Below, piece after piece: positions 29,939 to 39,187 of a stretch of DNA of 64,000 bases (position 1 is the stretch's first letter; every line of letters begins with the position of its first letter). Under the pieces are notes generated by a model that was given only the letters and a program-made list of their open reading frames with translations, ran no database searches and was not told where the DNA came from. The DNA comes from Diacronema lutheri (lineage: Eukaryota > Haptophyta > Pavlovophyceae > Pavlovales > Pavlovaceae). The position numbers were made by a program, and so were the translations under genes. The DNA is taken from contig JAGTXO010000024.1 of the NCBI GenBank assembly GCA_019448385.1, positions 412,001 through 476,000 of the forward strand. Reading direction: 5' to 3'.

Positions 29939-31987
29939 ATGGAGGTGGGCGCGATCGGCGCGCTCCGCCGCGGCGAGGCGGATGGCGGCCACGCCTTTTT
30001 GCCGGCGGTGCGCGAGCGCGGCGCCGCGACGGATGGGTGGTGGCCGTTGGCGCGCGCGGCGTGCAACCCGGCCGCGCGCCTGAGCGCGGGCCTCCGGCTG
30101 CTCGACGCCGAGCGCCGGCTGCGCGGCGGCGCTCGCGGCTCGCGCCCGCCCGCCGCGTCGCGCCGGCTGCCGCACGACGCGGACGGGCACGTGCGCTGCG
30201 AGCAGGGGATGCCGCTATTTGCCGGCCGCTTCCGCTTCATGCGCCCGCTCGCCGCCGGCGCGACCGCGCGCACGATCGTGTGCGAGGACCTCTTCCGGCC
30301 GCGCGACGACGACGCGCTCATGCGCGCGGCGCGCGCGGGCGAGGGCGCCGCGGCGAGCGCGCACGCGTGCGTCGTGCTCAAGGTGTACGGCGCAGCGCAC
30401 TTTGCAATCGGCGAGCAGGAGAGCGAGCGGCTGCGCCGGCTCAACGCGGCCGACCCGCTCGGCGTGCAGCGCGTCGTGCGCCAGCTCGGTCGATTCGTGC
30501 TCGACGGCGCCTACTTTGTGCTCGTGCTGCCGCTGCTCTGCCCGCTGCCGCCACCGCCCGCCGCGCCGATGGCGCTCGCGCGCGTGCGCAGCCTCGCCGC
30601 GTGCGCGCTCCTCGGCGCCGCCTTCGTGCACGCCACCGGACTGGTGCACGCCGACCTGAAGCCGGACAACCTGATGCTCGAGCTGCCGCCGCCGCCGGAC
30701 GGCGCCGGCGCGGGCGTTGGCGCCGGCTGGTGGTGCGGCGCGCCATACGAGCGGTGCACGCTCATCGACTTTGCGAGCGCGTGCACGCCGGCCGAGGCCG
30801 CCGCGTGCTGCGCCGACGGCGAGCTCGTCACGCTGCGCTACCGACCGCCCGAGCTGCTCTACGGCCGGACGGCGGCGCCCGTCTCGACGGCGATTGACAT
30901 CTGGTCGCTGGCGTGCGCGCTCTTCGAGCTCGCGTGCGGCGAGCCGCTCTTCGCCGCGCGCTCGGTCGCGCAGCTCGCGCTGCAAATCGGCGCCCTCCTC
31001 GGCCGCCCGCCGCCATCGTACGACCGCGCGGCGCGTGCCGCGCTGCTCGCGCGCGCCGTGAGCGGCTGCGAGCCAACGCGGCCGCGCGCGGCGGTCGTCC
31101 TCGCGCTGTGCCGCCGGCTGCTGCGCGGCGGCCACTCGCGCCGCGCCGCGTGCGAGCTGGCGCAGCTGAGCGACCTCCTCGCGTCGATGCTCGCGTACGA
31201 ACCCGACGAGCGGCCGAGCGCGCGCGCGGCGCTGCTCTCGCCATTCGTGGCCGCGCTCCTCCCCTTTGGCGCGCTCGCGCCTTTCGGCGGCATCGCCGAC
31301 GGCCTGCCGGCCCAGCAGCCCGCATCAGCGCCACCGCCGTGCGCGCCCGGCTGCGCGGAGGGCGCGATGCGCGCGCATGCGCCCGCTGCCGAGCGCAACC
31401 CGCGCGGCGCTGGCGCGGGCGGCGAGCTCAACGAGGAGCGCGCGAGCGCGCGCGGCGCCAAGCGCGCGCGCGCCGACGAGGGTGACGGCGCGGCGGCCGT
31501 CGTCGAGCCGCACAGCGCGCGCGGCGCGGCGCTTGAGTACGGCGCGGCCGCGGCGGCGGCGACGGCCGGCGCGGCGTGCCGCGCGCGCTCGGCCGGCCGC
31601 TCGGAACGCGGCAATGGCGGCGTCGAGAGCGCCGACGGCGTCGCCGCGCGATCAGAGGCGGACGCGAGCGGCTCAAACTGCGAGGCGCGCGCGCGCGGCG
31701 CACGGCAGGGCCTAACAGGCGCGCAAACGCAGCGGCCGGCGGCGGCGCAGCGCGGCGATGAGCTCGGTGCGCTCGGCCGCGGCGATGAGCCCGGCCACGC
31801 GAGGCGGACGAGCGGCAGGGCGCGCGTGCCGTTAGGCGAATTCTGGCGCGTGCTCCCGCTTCTCCCCGCCGTGCCAAACGGCGTGGCCGGCGTCAACGGC
31901 ACGGCCGGCGCGGCAGGCGCGGCAGGCGCGGCCGGCGGCCGTCGCGTGCGCAGCGTCGCCGAATCAGACGATGATGGCGGCGCTTAG
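29939..31987 (+). CDS. CMGC-type protein kinase, DYRK/SRPK-like
   Basis: A 682-residue protein with a kinase domain at about residues 95-445. Seen: a degenerate Gly-loop ([11 protein letters not shown]), the ATP-binding Lys in CVVLKVYG (about 148), catalytic loop [11 protein letters not shown] (about 236), metal-binding motif DFASA in place of DFG (about 277), P+1 loop [12 protein letters not shown], and [19 protein letters not shown]. The activation segment and DIWSL match CMGC kinases of the DYRK, HIPK or SRPK type. The large insert [19 protein letters not shown] before the DFA motif is unusual. The C-terminal 230 residues are disordered, basic and Ala/Gly-rich. Kinase activity is likely but not certain given the Gly-loop and DFA changes. 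Convergent with the J/MORN gene, 28 bp between stops. Confidence 0.8.
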   Translation: MEVGAIGALRRGEADGGHAFLPAVRERGAATDGWWPLARAACNPAARLSAGLRLLDAERRLRGGARGSRPPAASRRLPHDADGHVRCEQGMPLFAGRFRFMRPLAAGATARTIVCEDLFRPRDDDALMRAARAGEGAAASAHACVVLKVYGAAHFAIGEQESERLRRLNAADPLGVQRVVRQLGRFVLDGAYFVLVLPLLCPLPPPPAAPMALARVRSLAACALLGAAFVHATGLVHADLKPDNLMLELPPPPDGAGAGVGAGWWCGAPYERCTLIDFASACTPAEAAACCADGELVTLRYRPPELLYGRTAAPVSTAIDIWSLACALFELACGEPLFAARSVAQLALQIGALLGRPPPSYDRAARAALLARAVSGCEPTRPRAAVVLALCRRLLRGGHSRRAACELAQLSDLLASMLAYEPDERPSARAALLSPFVAALLPFGALAPFGGIADGLPAQQPASAPPPCAPGCAEGAMRAHAPAAERNPRGAGAGGELNEERASARGAKRARADEGDGAAAVVEPHSARGAALEYGAAAAAATAGAACRARSAGRSERGNGGVESADGVAARSEADASGSNCEARARGARQGLTGAQTQRPAAAQRGDELGALGRGDEPGHARRTSGRARVPLGEFWRVLPLLPAVPNGVAGVNGTAGAAGAAGAAGGRRVRSVAESDDDGGA

Positions 31988-32015
31988 GACGCTTTACGCT
32001 TGCCCCCCCCTGTCC

Positions 32016-34493
32016 CTATTGGCGGCCCGTCACGCGCAGGCCCTCGCCACACGGCGCATCGTCCGCCCACTCGCCTGTGTACAGCGAGCCGCCGGGCCAC
32101 CGGAGCGTGCCGACGCCGTGCCGCCTGCCCGCGCGCCATTCGCCGTTGTACAGCGCGCCGCCCAAGTAGGCCTGCTGCCCGAAGCCGTGCCGCTCGCCCT
32201 CCGCCCAGCTCCCGTCGTATCTGAGCGCCACGCGCGCGCGCCGGCCCGACGCGTCCGCGTCCGCGGCGAGCCCCGCGCGAGGCAAGTACCGGCCGTCCGA
32301 GCGGCCGTCCGAGTGGCCGTCCGAGTGGCCGTCCGAGTTGCCGTCCGAGCGGCCGTCCGAGCGGCCGTCCGAGTTGCCGTCCGAGCGGCCGTCCGAGCTG
32401 CCGTCGGGCGGCGCTATATCGCGTTCGCCGCGCTCGCCTCGCGGCGGCGCCGTGCTGTCCGCAGCCGCCGCGTCTCGCGCGCGCCCGTCACCGCGCGCGC
32501 GCGCGCGCTCGCCGTCATCAGCGCTCGTCCACTCGTCCGCGCCATCGTGCGCTCCGCCATCGTGCGCTCCGCCATCGTGCGCTCCGCCATCGTGCGCCCC
32601 GCCATCGTGCGCTCCGCCATCGTGCGCCCCGCCATCGTGCGCCCCGCCATCGTGCGCCCCGCCATCGTGCGCCCCGCCATCCTGCGCTCCGCCATCGTGC
32701 GGCTCGTGCGCTGCGCCAGCGAAGCCAACGGCTCGCCACGTCCCCTCGCCGTCGGGCACGCCGCGCGCCCAGTGGCCCGCGTGCGCCTCGCGAGCGCCCG
32801 TGGCGACGCCAATGCCACTCCGCACGCCGCACCACCCGCCGCCCACGTAGCTCAGCGCGTCGAGCGCGGCGGCTTCGGCCTCGGCGAGGGCGCGCGGCGG
32901 AGCGGGCGCGCAAAGCCACACCTCGACGCACGCGCCGCCGGACTCGACGGCGCGCTCGTCACACGGCGCGGCGCACGCACACTCTGCGCACGAGCACGAG
33001 GCGCCATCGTGCGAAGCGCCCGCCCACCAGCGCACGCAGCCGGCGCCATCGTGCGAAGCGCCGGCCCTCGCACCGCCGAGCGGCGGCGGCGATGGCAGCG
33101 AGGCGGCGGGCGCCTCGGCGCCCAGCCGACCGGCGCACGCCTGTGCGGGCAAGGCAGGCGGCGGACTCGGCGCGCTCGCGCCGGCCGCGCCGGCCGCGCC
33201 GGCGCCGCGGCTCACCGATCTGCGCAGCGCGAGGAGAGGGTTGGGTACCGCGAGGTTGCCGCCGCGCTGCGCGCACTGCGATGCAATGGCCGCCGCGGCT
33301 GCGGCCGCGGCCACCAACTCGTCGTCGTCCGCGCCGGCGGCTGCGCAGCCCACGCCGGCCGCGGCGGGTGCGACGATACCGGCACCGACCGCCACGGCCA
33401 AGTGCGCGGCGTGCGATGGGCAGGCGGCGGGCATCGTGACGGCCGAGATCGCTTCGGACCGCGCCCGCGGCCTGCGCGAGAGCGGTGAAGGCGTGGGCGC
33501 GATTGTTGGCAGCAGCCTCGGCCGGCCCGTTGGCGATGGCGCCGGGAGGGGCGAGGGCGGCGCGCGCGGCGCGCTGTGCCTGCCGAGCGCATCTGCGCGC
33601 GCGCGCAGCCAAAACTGCGGCGGCACGCCGAGTCCGAGCGCATCGGCGAGAGCCGAGAAGCCGCCGCCGCCGCCGCCTCCGCCGCCGTGTGCTGGCTGCG
33701 GCCGCGGCGAGTGGCTGCCGCCCTCCGAGCCGGCGGGCTGCGCGCCCACCCTGCGGCCCACCTCCGCCGCGAGCCAGCGCGATGCGCCGCTGACGCCCTG
33801 CGCGTGGGCCCACGCGCCGAAGGCGGGCGTGCGCACCCAGCAAGCCACAAAGTCGCCGCCGTACGAGCCAATCAGCGAGCCGAGCGCGTCGCGCTCGCCC
33901 GCCGCTCCTGCGCCCGCGACGCCGCCGCGCCGCGCGCCGCCGCACGCGCCGCGCGCGCTCATCGCGTCAAGTGCGGCGGTGCAAAGCTGAGCGACGTACC
34001 GGCCACACTGAGCGCACAGCCAATCAGCGCTGCCCTCCCACTGCCCGCTGCGCTCGGCGCCGCGCGCGCGCGCAAGCGCGTCGGTCAGGCCGCGCGCGAA
34101 CGCCTCGTCTGTTACGCTCAGATCGCGCGCGGCGGCGGCGGCCGCCGCCTGGCTGCGCCGCGCCTCGCACGCGCCCGGCGCGGCGGGCGGCGCGAGCGCG
34201 AGCTCGAACGCCCAGCCGTCCGTCCAACCTTCCGCGCGGCTTCCGCTGCCGCCGCCGCCGCCTCCTCGCCCATCGGCCACGCCGCCGCTCGGCTGGCGCG
34301 CGGGCGGAGCGATCCGTCGAGCGACGGTGAGCACAGCGGCGGGCAGCGCGGCGAGGGCGCTGCTCAGCGGCGCGCAGCTACTCGCGCCCGCCCACTGCCG
34401 CACGCGCTCGGCGCGAGGCCAGCGCGCGCCCGCCGCCGACGCGTCGCCGTCGCCGCCGCCGCGCGCGGTGCACGCGCCGAACGCCGCCGGCGG

Positions 34494-34542
<49 letters not shown>

Positions 34543-36041
34543 TGCGCGTGCTGCTGCGCGCGCGCGTGCAGCGCGCGCAGCAGGGGCAAGTGGAAGGGTG
34601 AGAGCGAGGGCAAAAACGATAGCCATTCTTTCGCGCGCGGGTAGCCGCCGCCGCCATCGCTTACGCCGCCGGCGCGGCCGCCGCGCAGCATCGCCGCGAC
34701 CGCAAGCACCGCGCCGTCGCACCCGCCCCCGCCCCCGCTTCCGCCCCCGCTTCCGCCCCCGCCCCCGCCCGCGCCCGCCCGTTCGCGCGCGCGCGCTTTG
34801 CCCGTGTGCTGCTGCGCGGGCAGCGGCGGGTGGGGCAGCGCCGACGTGATGAGCAGAGAGCCGCCGGCGAGGAGCAGCTTGAGCAGGCGCAGCGTGTCCG
34901 CGCCGCCGAGCGACGCGCCGAGTTGCGACGCGTCCGGCCCGTGCGCCCAGCTGAGCTCGCCACCCGCGCTGAGCTCGCCACCCCGTGGCGCGAGCGCGCC
35001 GCCGTCGCCGTCGGCGCGGCCGCCACGGCTGCCGTACCGCTCGACCGCGGGCTGCAGCGCGCGCCTCAGCCCGCCGTGCAGCTCGGCGAGCGCTGCCGCG
35101 CCAAGCGCGTCGCCGAGCTCATCGCCGCGCGCACCTGCGACTGCCGGCGTGTCGCCGTCGGCCGGCGGGCGCACGCGCGCGGGCGGGTCGTGGGCGTCGA
35201 GCATCGCGCCGAGCCACACCGCGGCCATCGCCGCGCGCGGCGCGCTCAGCTCGCCGCGCCACACCGCCGCGAGGCACGCGCGGCCGCGCCACGCGCTCAC
35301 GCCGCTCACCGCGCGCGGCGGCGTCGCGCACGCGCCGAGCAGCGCGGCCTCGTCGGGCGAGAAGCCAAGCGATTCGGCGCTCGGCAGCGCAAAGCAGCGA
35401 AATCCCGCCTCCTCAGCCAGCGGCCGCTCCGCGCCCGCGCCGCGCGCGCCCGGCCGCGGCTGCGCAGGCGGCGCGGCCGCGCCCGGCAGCAGCCGCTCCC
35501 ACGCGCGCCACTCGCTGTCCGGCATCACGGCCGCGTCGGGCGCGGCGGAGTCGCGCGCGGGTGGCGGGCAGAGCAGCCGGTCCACTCGCCAGCCGAACGC
35601 GCCCTCGTCGCGCAGCTGCACGACGAGCACGTCGGGCGGCACCGCGCGCGAGGCGGCGTCGCGCTCGCGCCCGTCCCGCGCGCCGCGCTCGGCTGCCGCG
35701 TCGCGCGCGGCGGCGGCCTCGAGCTCGAGCGCACGATTGCGCGCGGCGACGCGGCTCTTGCGCCAATGCGCATCCGCCTCGCCTTCGTCGTACCGCCTGC
35801 GCGACACCTCGTCGCTCAGCACCGCCCATGCGTCGACAACGCGCGCAAACGCGGCCGCGGCCGCGGCCGCGTCGTCGGCCGAGCGGCGGTCGGGGTGGAG
35901 GCGCAGCGCGAGCTGACGGTAGGCCGCCTTGATGCTGCCCACACTTGCGTCCGGCATCACGCCAAGCGCCGCGTAGTGCGACATCTCGCAGGCTACCTCG
36001 AGCTCCGACGCCCCGCCCCTGGGCTCCACCGGGGACGCCAT
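32016..36041 (-). CDS. J-domain protein with C-terminal MORN repeats
   Basis: A single frame of 1,341 residues. The N-terminus has a complete J domain (about 20-85): HYAALGVMPDASVGSIKAAY, RLHPDRRS with the HPD motif, and VLSDEVSRRRYDEGEADAHW. HPD stimulates Hsp70 ATPase activity. The last 200 residues carry MORN repeats: HAGHWARGVPDGEGTW, YDGSWAEGERHGFGQQAYLG, YNGEWRAGRRHGVGTLRWPG and YTGEWADDAPCGEGL, which bind lipids or proteins. Between them are helical stretches and low-complexity arrays: (TP)n near 34500-34545, a 15-bp repeat giving AHDGG (32540-32705) and a 12-bp repeat giving SDGR/N/H (32300-32400). I know of no standard J-protein class with this layout. The Met at 36041 (MASPVEPRGG) is chosen because the frame upstream runs into the mobile element. 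Confidence 0.75.
32540..32705 (-). repeat. 15-bp coding repeat, about 11 copies
   Basis: A 15-bp unit encoding Ala-His-Asp-Gly-Gly (with occasional Glu or Gln for His) in the J/MORN protein. A second array of 12-bp units encoding Ser-Asp-Gly-Arg/Asn/His lies at about 32300-32400 in the same gene. Confidence 0.88.
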
Positions 36042-36104
36042 TCTTCCCCCGTCCACCAGGAAAGCGCTCTGTTTGAAACTGTGTTGGGGCTTTGAAAAGA
36101 ATAA

Positions 36105-36159
36105 GGGAGAATCGCACTTTTCGGCGCAAAAAACGTGGCGCGCGCACTTTTCGGCGCAC
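36105..36159 (+). repeat. Left terminal inverted repeat
   Basis: 55 bp, the exact reverse complement of 38295-38349. It contains two copies of the 15-mer CGCACTTTTCGGCGC, with a third copy further inside at 36202-36216. Confidence 0.96.
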
Positions 36160-36866
36160 AGAACGTGTTTGCCGCGCGTTTGGTTAGTCCGAATCCGGAC
36201 TCGCACTTTTCGGCGCAGAACGTGCATATTCGCATAAAGCGCGCGAAGATGGTGTGGCGCGCTTTTACTTGCGGTGCGTCGCGCGTGCGCGCGCCAAGTC
36301 AGTGGCTTCGAGCGAGGCGGGTTGTGGTGCACGCGTGGGCTGGGGCATTGTCTGCACGCTTTCGCAGCGCATGTTGCTTGTTGTTCGCACGAGCCGCGAG
36401 CCGTTCCGCGAGCCGTATCGGCTCGCGCGGTGCGGCGCGCCAGAGAAGTGCGCGAGCGCGCGCCGGGTGAGCACGCGCGGGCGATGCAGGGGCGATGCAG
36501 TGCGCATGGGCCCCTCGCACCAGCGCACGCGGCTATTTCCTCACGTGCGCGCGCACGTGCACTCGCGCGACTGCGCGTGCGCGCGTGGTCGCTCGAGTGT
36601 TTGCACTCGCCGTGAACGAGGTCACGCGCGCGCGTGGTGTGCGTGTGCGAGTCGCGCGCGTGCGACACGAGGGTGTGCGCCTGTGCACATTTACGCACAA
36701 CGCGCGTGCGCTTGCCGCGCATCGCTGCATGCACGTGCACGTGGATAAATAAGCAGCAGCTAAGCGCTCTGAGCTACGCGCAGGAGCGAGACCAGCTCAT
36801 GCCAGGCGTGCCGCCCGACGTGGTCAAGAGGGTGCAGGGCACGCGAGAGCTCGCGGGAAGGATGGC

Positions 36867-37133
36867 TCACCACTGCACGGTCCTCCTCGACAGCGCGGAA
36901 CACGTGTACCATGTGGGCAGGCTGAGCAGCTCGCATCCGGGCGGCTGGCAAACGTCGAGCACGACAGAGCCGACGAGCTGGTCGGAGTCCACGCACTCGG
37001 GCGCGATCAGCAGCGCGAAACGCCGCGTCGACGCGCTGCCCGCCGCCACGTCGCGCTCCACCACCATGTCGTCGCCCATGATGGCGGTGAGCGCCTCGAG
37101 CTCGGCATAGGCCTCGTCGGCGTCGTCGACCAT
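36867..37133 (-). CDS. RWD-domain-like short frame inside the MULE-like element
   Basis: An 88-residue frame beginning MVDDADEAYAELEALTAIMG, followed by RRFALLIAPECVDSDQLVG and SVVLDV. The acidic first helix and the following strands resemble the start of an RWD domain (GCN2/RWDD family). The usual YP motif expected after the second strand is missing, and the end (LPTWYTCSALSRRTVQW) looks unlike the family, so the domain is truncated or continues through an unrecognised intron. The frame is open upstream to 37448 but that part is not RWD-like. Capture of a host gene fragment by the transposon is the simplest reading. Confidence 0.4.
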   Translation of the reverse strand: MVDDADEAYAELEALTAIMGDDMVVERDVAAGSASTRRFALLIAPECVDSDQLVGSVVLDVCQPPGCELLSLPTWYTCSALSRRTVQW

Positions 37134-37382
37134 CACGCGAGGCAGCGATGCGACTGTTTGACACGTCTTTGCGCCGCCACAAACCCTGCCGTTTTGCCTG
37201 CTGCGTGCGGCGCCCTGTGTGCAGCTGCTGGCCGACCAAGCGGGCGTGAAGATGCCCGCCACCGCAGAGGAGCCGAGCGGGGCGCACGGCAACGGCCTCT
37301 TCCCCGACACGAGCGGCGACACGCAAACGCAGACTGGGCTGGTGGCAGGCCACCAGCCGCGCCTGCTGGAGCTGTCGATGCT

Positions 37383-38159
37383 ATGAGCACTGATTACCCT
37401 GGGCACGATGCAGCAGCTGCTGTGAGGCAGGCTGCAATCCCGCCGCATCGCTTTGCAAACGAAAACGCTGGCTTCGTCGCGCGCTCAAGCACGCCTATTT
37501 TGATCGACGGGTTCAACCAGAGGCCATCCACATCGGATGGAAGCGAGCCGTCCATTGGCGCCCAGTGGTCGTGTTTTCCTGGCCGCATTGCGACGCTGAG
37601 CGACGAGGACAAGGAGAAGATGTGCATCAGTTGGCAGTCTTTCCGCAGGTGCGCCGTGTGCAAGTGCCACATCCACACAGCGTTCAGGTGCCCAGACGTA
37701 CGGCAGGGCGACGAGGAGGGAGAGCTCTTTTGTGCGCAATGCTTTGCCCTCAACAACTTGGATGGTTCTTGGCGTGACCTCCCGCCAGGTGGCGGCCGGC
37801 AGTATTCCAGACATGGTGATGTGCGTCCAGCGGATGGAGCGCCAGAAGTTTCGGACGTCTCGGCCGGCGACGACAGCGACTTCGCTCCCTGCGCGCAGAA
37901 GGACAAACAGCAGCGACCCACACCGAGCTGGTGGCCTTGGTGCTGGTCATGGCGGGGCGTCGAGCCGACAGCTTCAGGCGTGCACAGTCTGCAAGCAGCA
38001 GGGGCACAACTGCATGCAGCAGGGGCACAGCATGCGCACTTGCCCACTCTAGGCTCAGCGCCGGGGCATTTGAGGGTCATGTCAGGGGCGCTCGTAAGCA
38101 AGCGGCGGTATGATGCAGCGTGCCATGGGCGAGCTGGATCGTACACGCACGATTGCTAG
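37383..38159 (+). CDS. Zinc-binding protein frame inside the MULE-like element
   Basis: A 258-residue frame starting MSTDYPGHDAAAAVRQAA. It contains a Cys-rich module, RRCAVCKCHIHTAFRCPD followed by GELFCAQCFALNN (CxxCxC...C...CxxC), and an acidic stretch before it (LSDEDKEKM). In a neighbouring plus frame ending at 38052 there is a CCHC-type knuckle (CTVCKQQGHN, then SMRTCPL), a motif common at the C-terminus of MULE transposases; it looks internally duplicated. The two frames may be joined by splicing, or the second may be a relict. I do not recognise a full transposase. Codon composition is less GC-biased than in the host genes. Confidence 0.4.
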   Translation: MSTDYPGHDAAAAVRQAAIPPHRFANENAGFVARSSTPILIDGFNQRPSTSDGSEPSIGAQWSCFPGRIATLSDEDKEKMCISWQSFRRCAVCKCHIHTAFRCPDVRQGDEEGELFCAQCFALNNLDGSWRDLPPGGGRQYSRHGDVRPADGAPEVSDVSAGDDSDFAPCAQKDKQQRPTPSWWPWCWSWRGVEPTASGVHSLQAAGAQLHAAGAQHAHLPTLGSAPGHLRVMSGALVSKRRYDAACHGRAGSYTHDC

Positions 38160-38294
38160 ATCGCACGACAGTCGCTGAGCGCCGAATTGTTGACCATCGC
38201 ATCGTGCGGCGTAAAATATGCACCATGCACCGAAAAGTGCGCACCATGCGCCGAAAAGTGCGCAAAGGGCGCACTTTTCGGCGCAGACGCCATC

Positions 38295-38349
38295 GTGCGC
38301 CGAAAAGTGCGCGCGCCACGTTTTTTGCGCCGAAAAGTGCGATTCTCCC
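38295..38349 (-). repeat. Right terminal inverted repeat
   Basis: The mate of 36105-36159. Five 15-mer units in mixed orientation (one of them with a single-base difference) lie at 38227-38341, two of them inside this repeat. Confidence 0.96.
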
Positions 38350-38431
38350 AAAGAATAAACAATTCTTCCCCCCAAACTTCAGATTTACCCGCCGTCCACT
38401 CGGTCGCCGTCCGACGCTCCTCCGTCCGGCG

Positions 38432-38944
38432 ATGCTCGCCGTTGCGCTTTCCGCGGCGGCGCGGGCACCCGCTCGTTCGGCACTCCTCGCGAACCGGTAC
38501 GCGCTGAGCCCTTTGGTCGTACAGGAGCGCGCGCACGTGCTTGGCGACGCGCTCGCCCTCTGCTCGGACGAGGGCAAAAGCCCGCTGGTCGTGCCGCCCA
38601 CGACGGCCGAGGGCATCTCGTCCGAGGACGCGCCCGCGTCCCGTCGTCCCGACGACTTCTTGTCGTCCACTCCAGGCCCGCATGTCGTGCCGCCGATCCC
38701 GCCGGACGAGGTGCCGCCGATCTCGCCGGACGAGGTGCCGCCGATCCCGCCGTACGAGGTGCCCTCGCCGCTGCCGCCAGACGAGCTGCCGCCCGCTCCG
38801 CCAAACGAGGTCCCATCGCCGGTGCCGCCGGACGTTGTGCCACCAGCCCCACGCCCCGAAGAGGCCCCACCGTCTGCAACGCTCGGCTCGCCGACCCCTC
38901 CGACGGAGCGTGGTTACGTGCCGATTGCGACGATGTGCCAGTGA
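38432..38944 (+). CDS. Small Pro-rich repeat protein
   Basis: A 170-residue protein. The N-terminus MLAVALSAAARAPARSALLA could be a signal or mitochondrial presequence. From about residue 80 it consists of PPDEVPPI-type octapeptide repeats (24-bp DNA units) with gradual divergence, ending PTERGYVPIATMCQ. No domain is recognised. Its start codon is 74 bp from the MULE-like target-site duplication, so the element now sits at or in its promoter. Confidence 0.5.
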   Translation: MLAVALSAAARAPARSALLANRYALSPLVVQERAHVLGDALALCSDEGKSPLVVPPTTAEGISSEDAPASRRPDDFLSSTPGPHVVPPIPPDEVPPISPDEVPPIPPYEVPSPLPPDELPPAPPNEVPSPVPPDVVPPAPRPEEAPPSATLGSPTPPTERGYVPIATMCQ

Positions 38945-39187
38945 GCGCCCCTTTCACGAGCAGCGAGCGCGAGTGCAAGCGCGGAAGCCCGAGACGCGAG
39001 CGACGGGTGTGGGCGTGCGCTCATCTGCCCCGCTGCCCACGCTGCTCTGGGCCCAAGAATCGGGCGCACCTCGCCGCTTCGCACGGCGCATCTGCATGCG
39101 TTGAACTTCGGCTTGACCGACTGTTCCCTGTGCAGTGACTCGGCAGGTCGTTACTAAATAGCACAGTGGCGCGAGGTGCCGCGAGCC

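Larger units (their letters stand above)
36096..38358. mobile_element. MULE-like DNA transposon, 55-bp TIRs and 9-bp TSD
   Basis: The element has terminal inverted repeats of 55 bp that match perfectly (36105-36159 and 38295-38349). The outer ends read GGGAGAATCGC. Immediately outside both ends lies the same 9-bp sequence AAAGAATAA (36096-36104 and 38350-38358), a target-site duplication. A 9-bp duplication with long TIRs is typical of Mutator-like elements. The 2,245-bp body carries subterminal arrays of a 15-mer, a minus-strand RWD-like frame and plus-strand zinc-binding frames, but no DDE transposase that I can recognise, so it is probably non-autonomous. Its base composition is less GC-rich than the neighbouring genes. 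It lies between the divergent J/MORN gene and the small Pro-rich gene, close to both start codons. Confidence 0.85.

Noticed and set aside
37979-38052. CCHC knuckle as evidence of a retroelement
   Set aside because: There is no reverse transcriptase, integrase or LTR nearby, and the surrounding TIRs and 9-bp duplication point to a DNA transposon.
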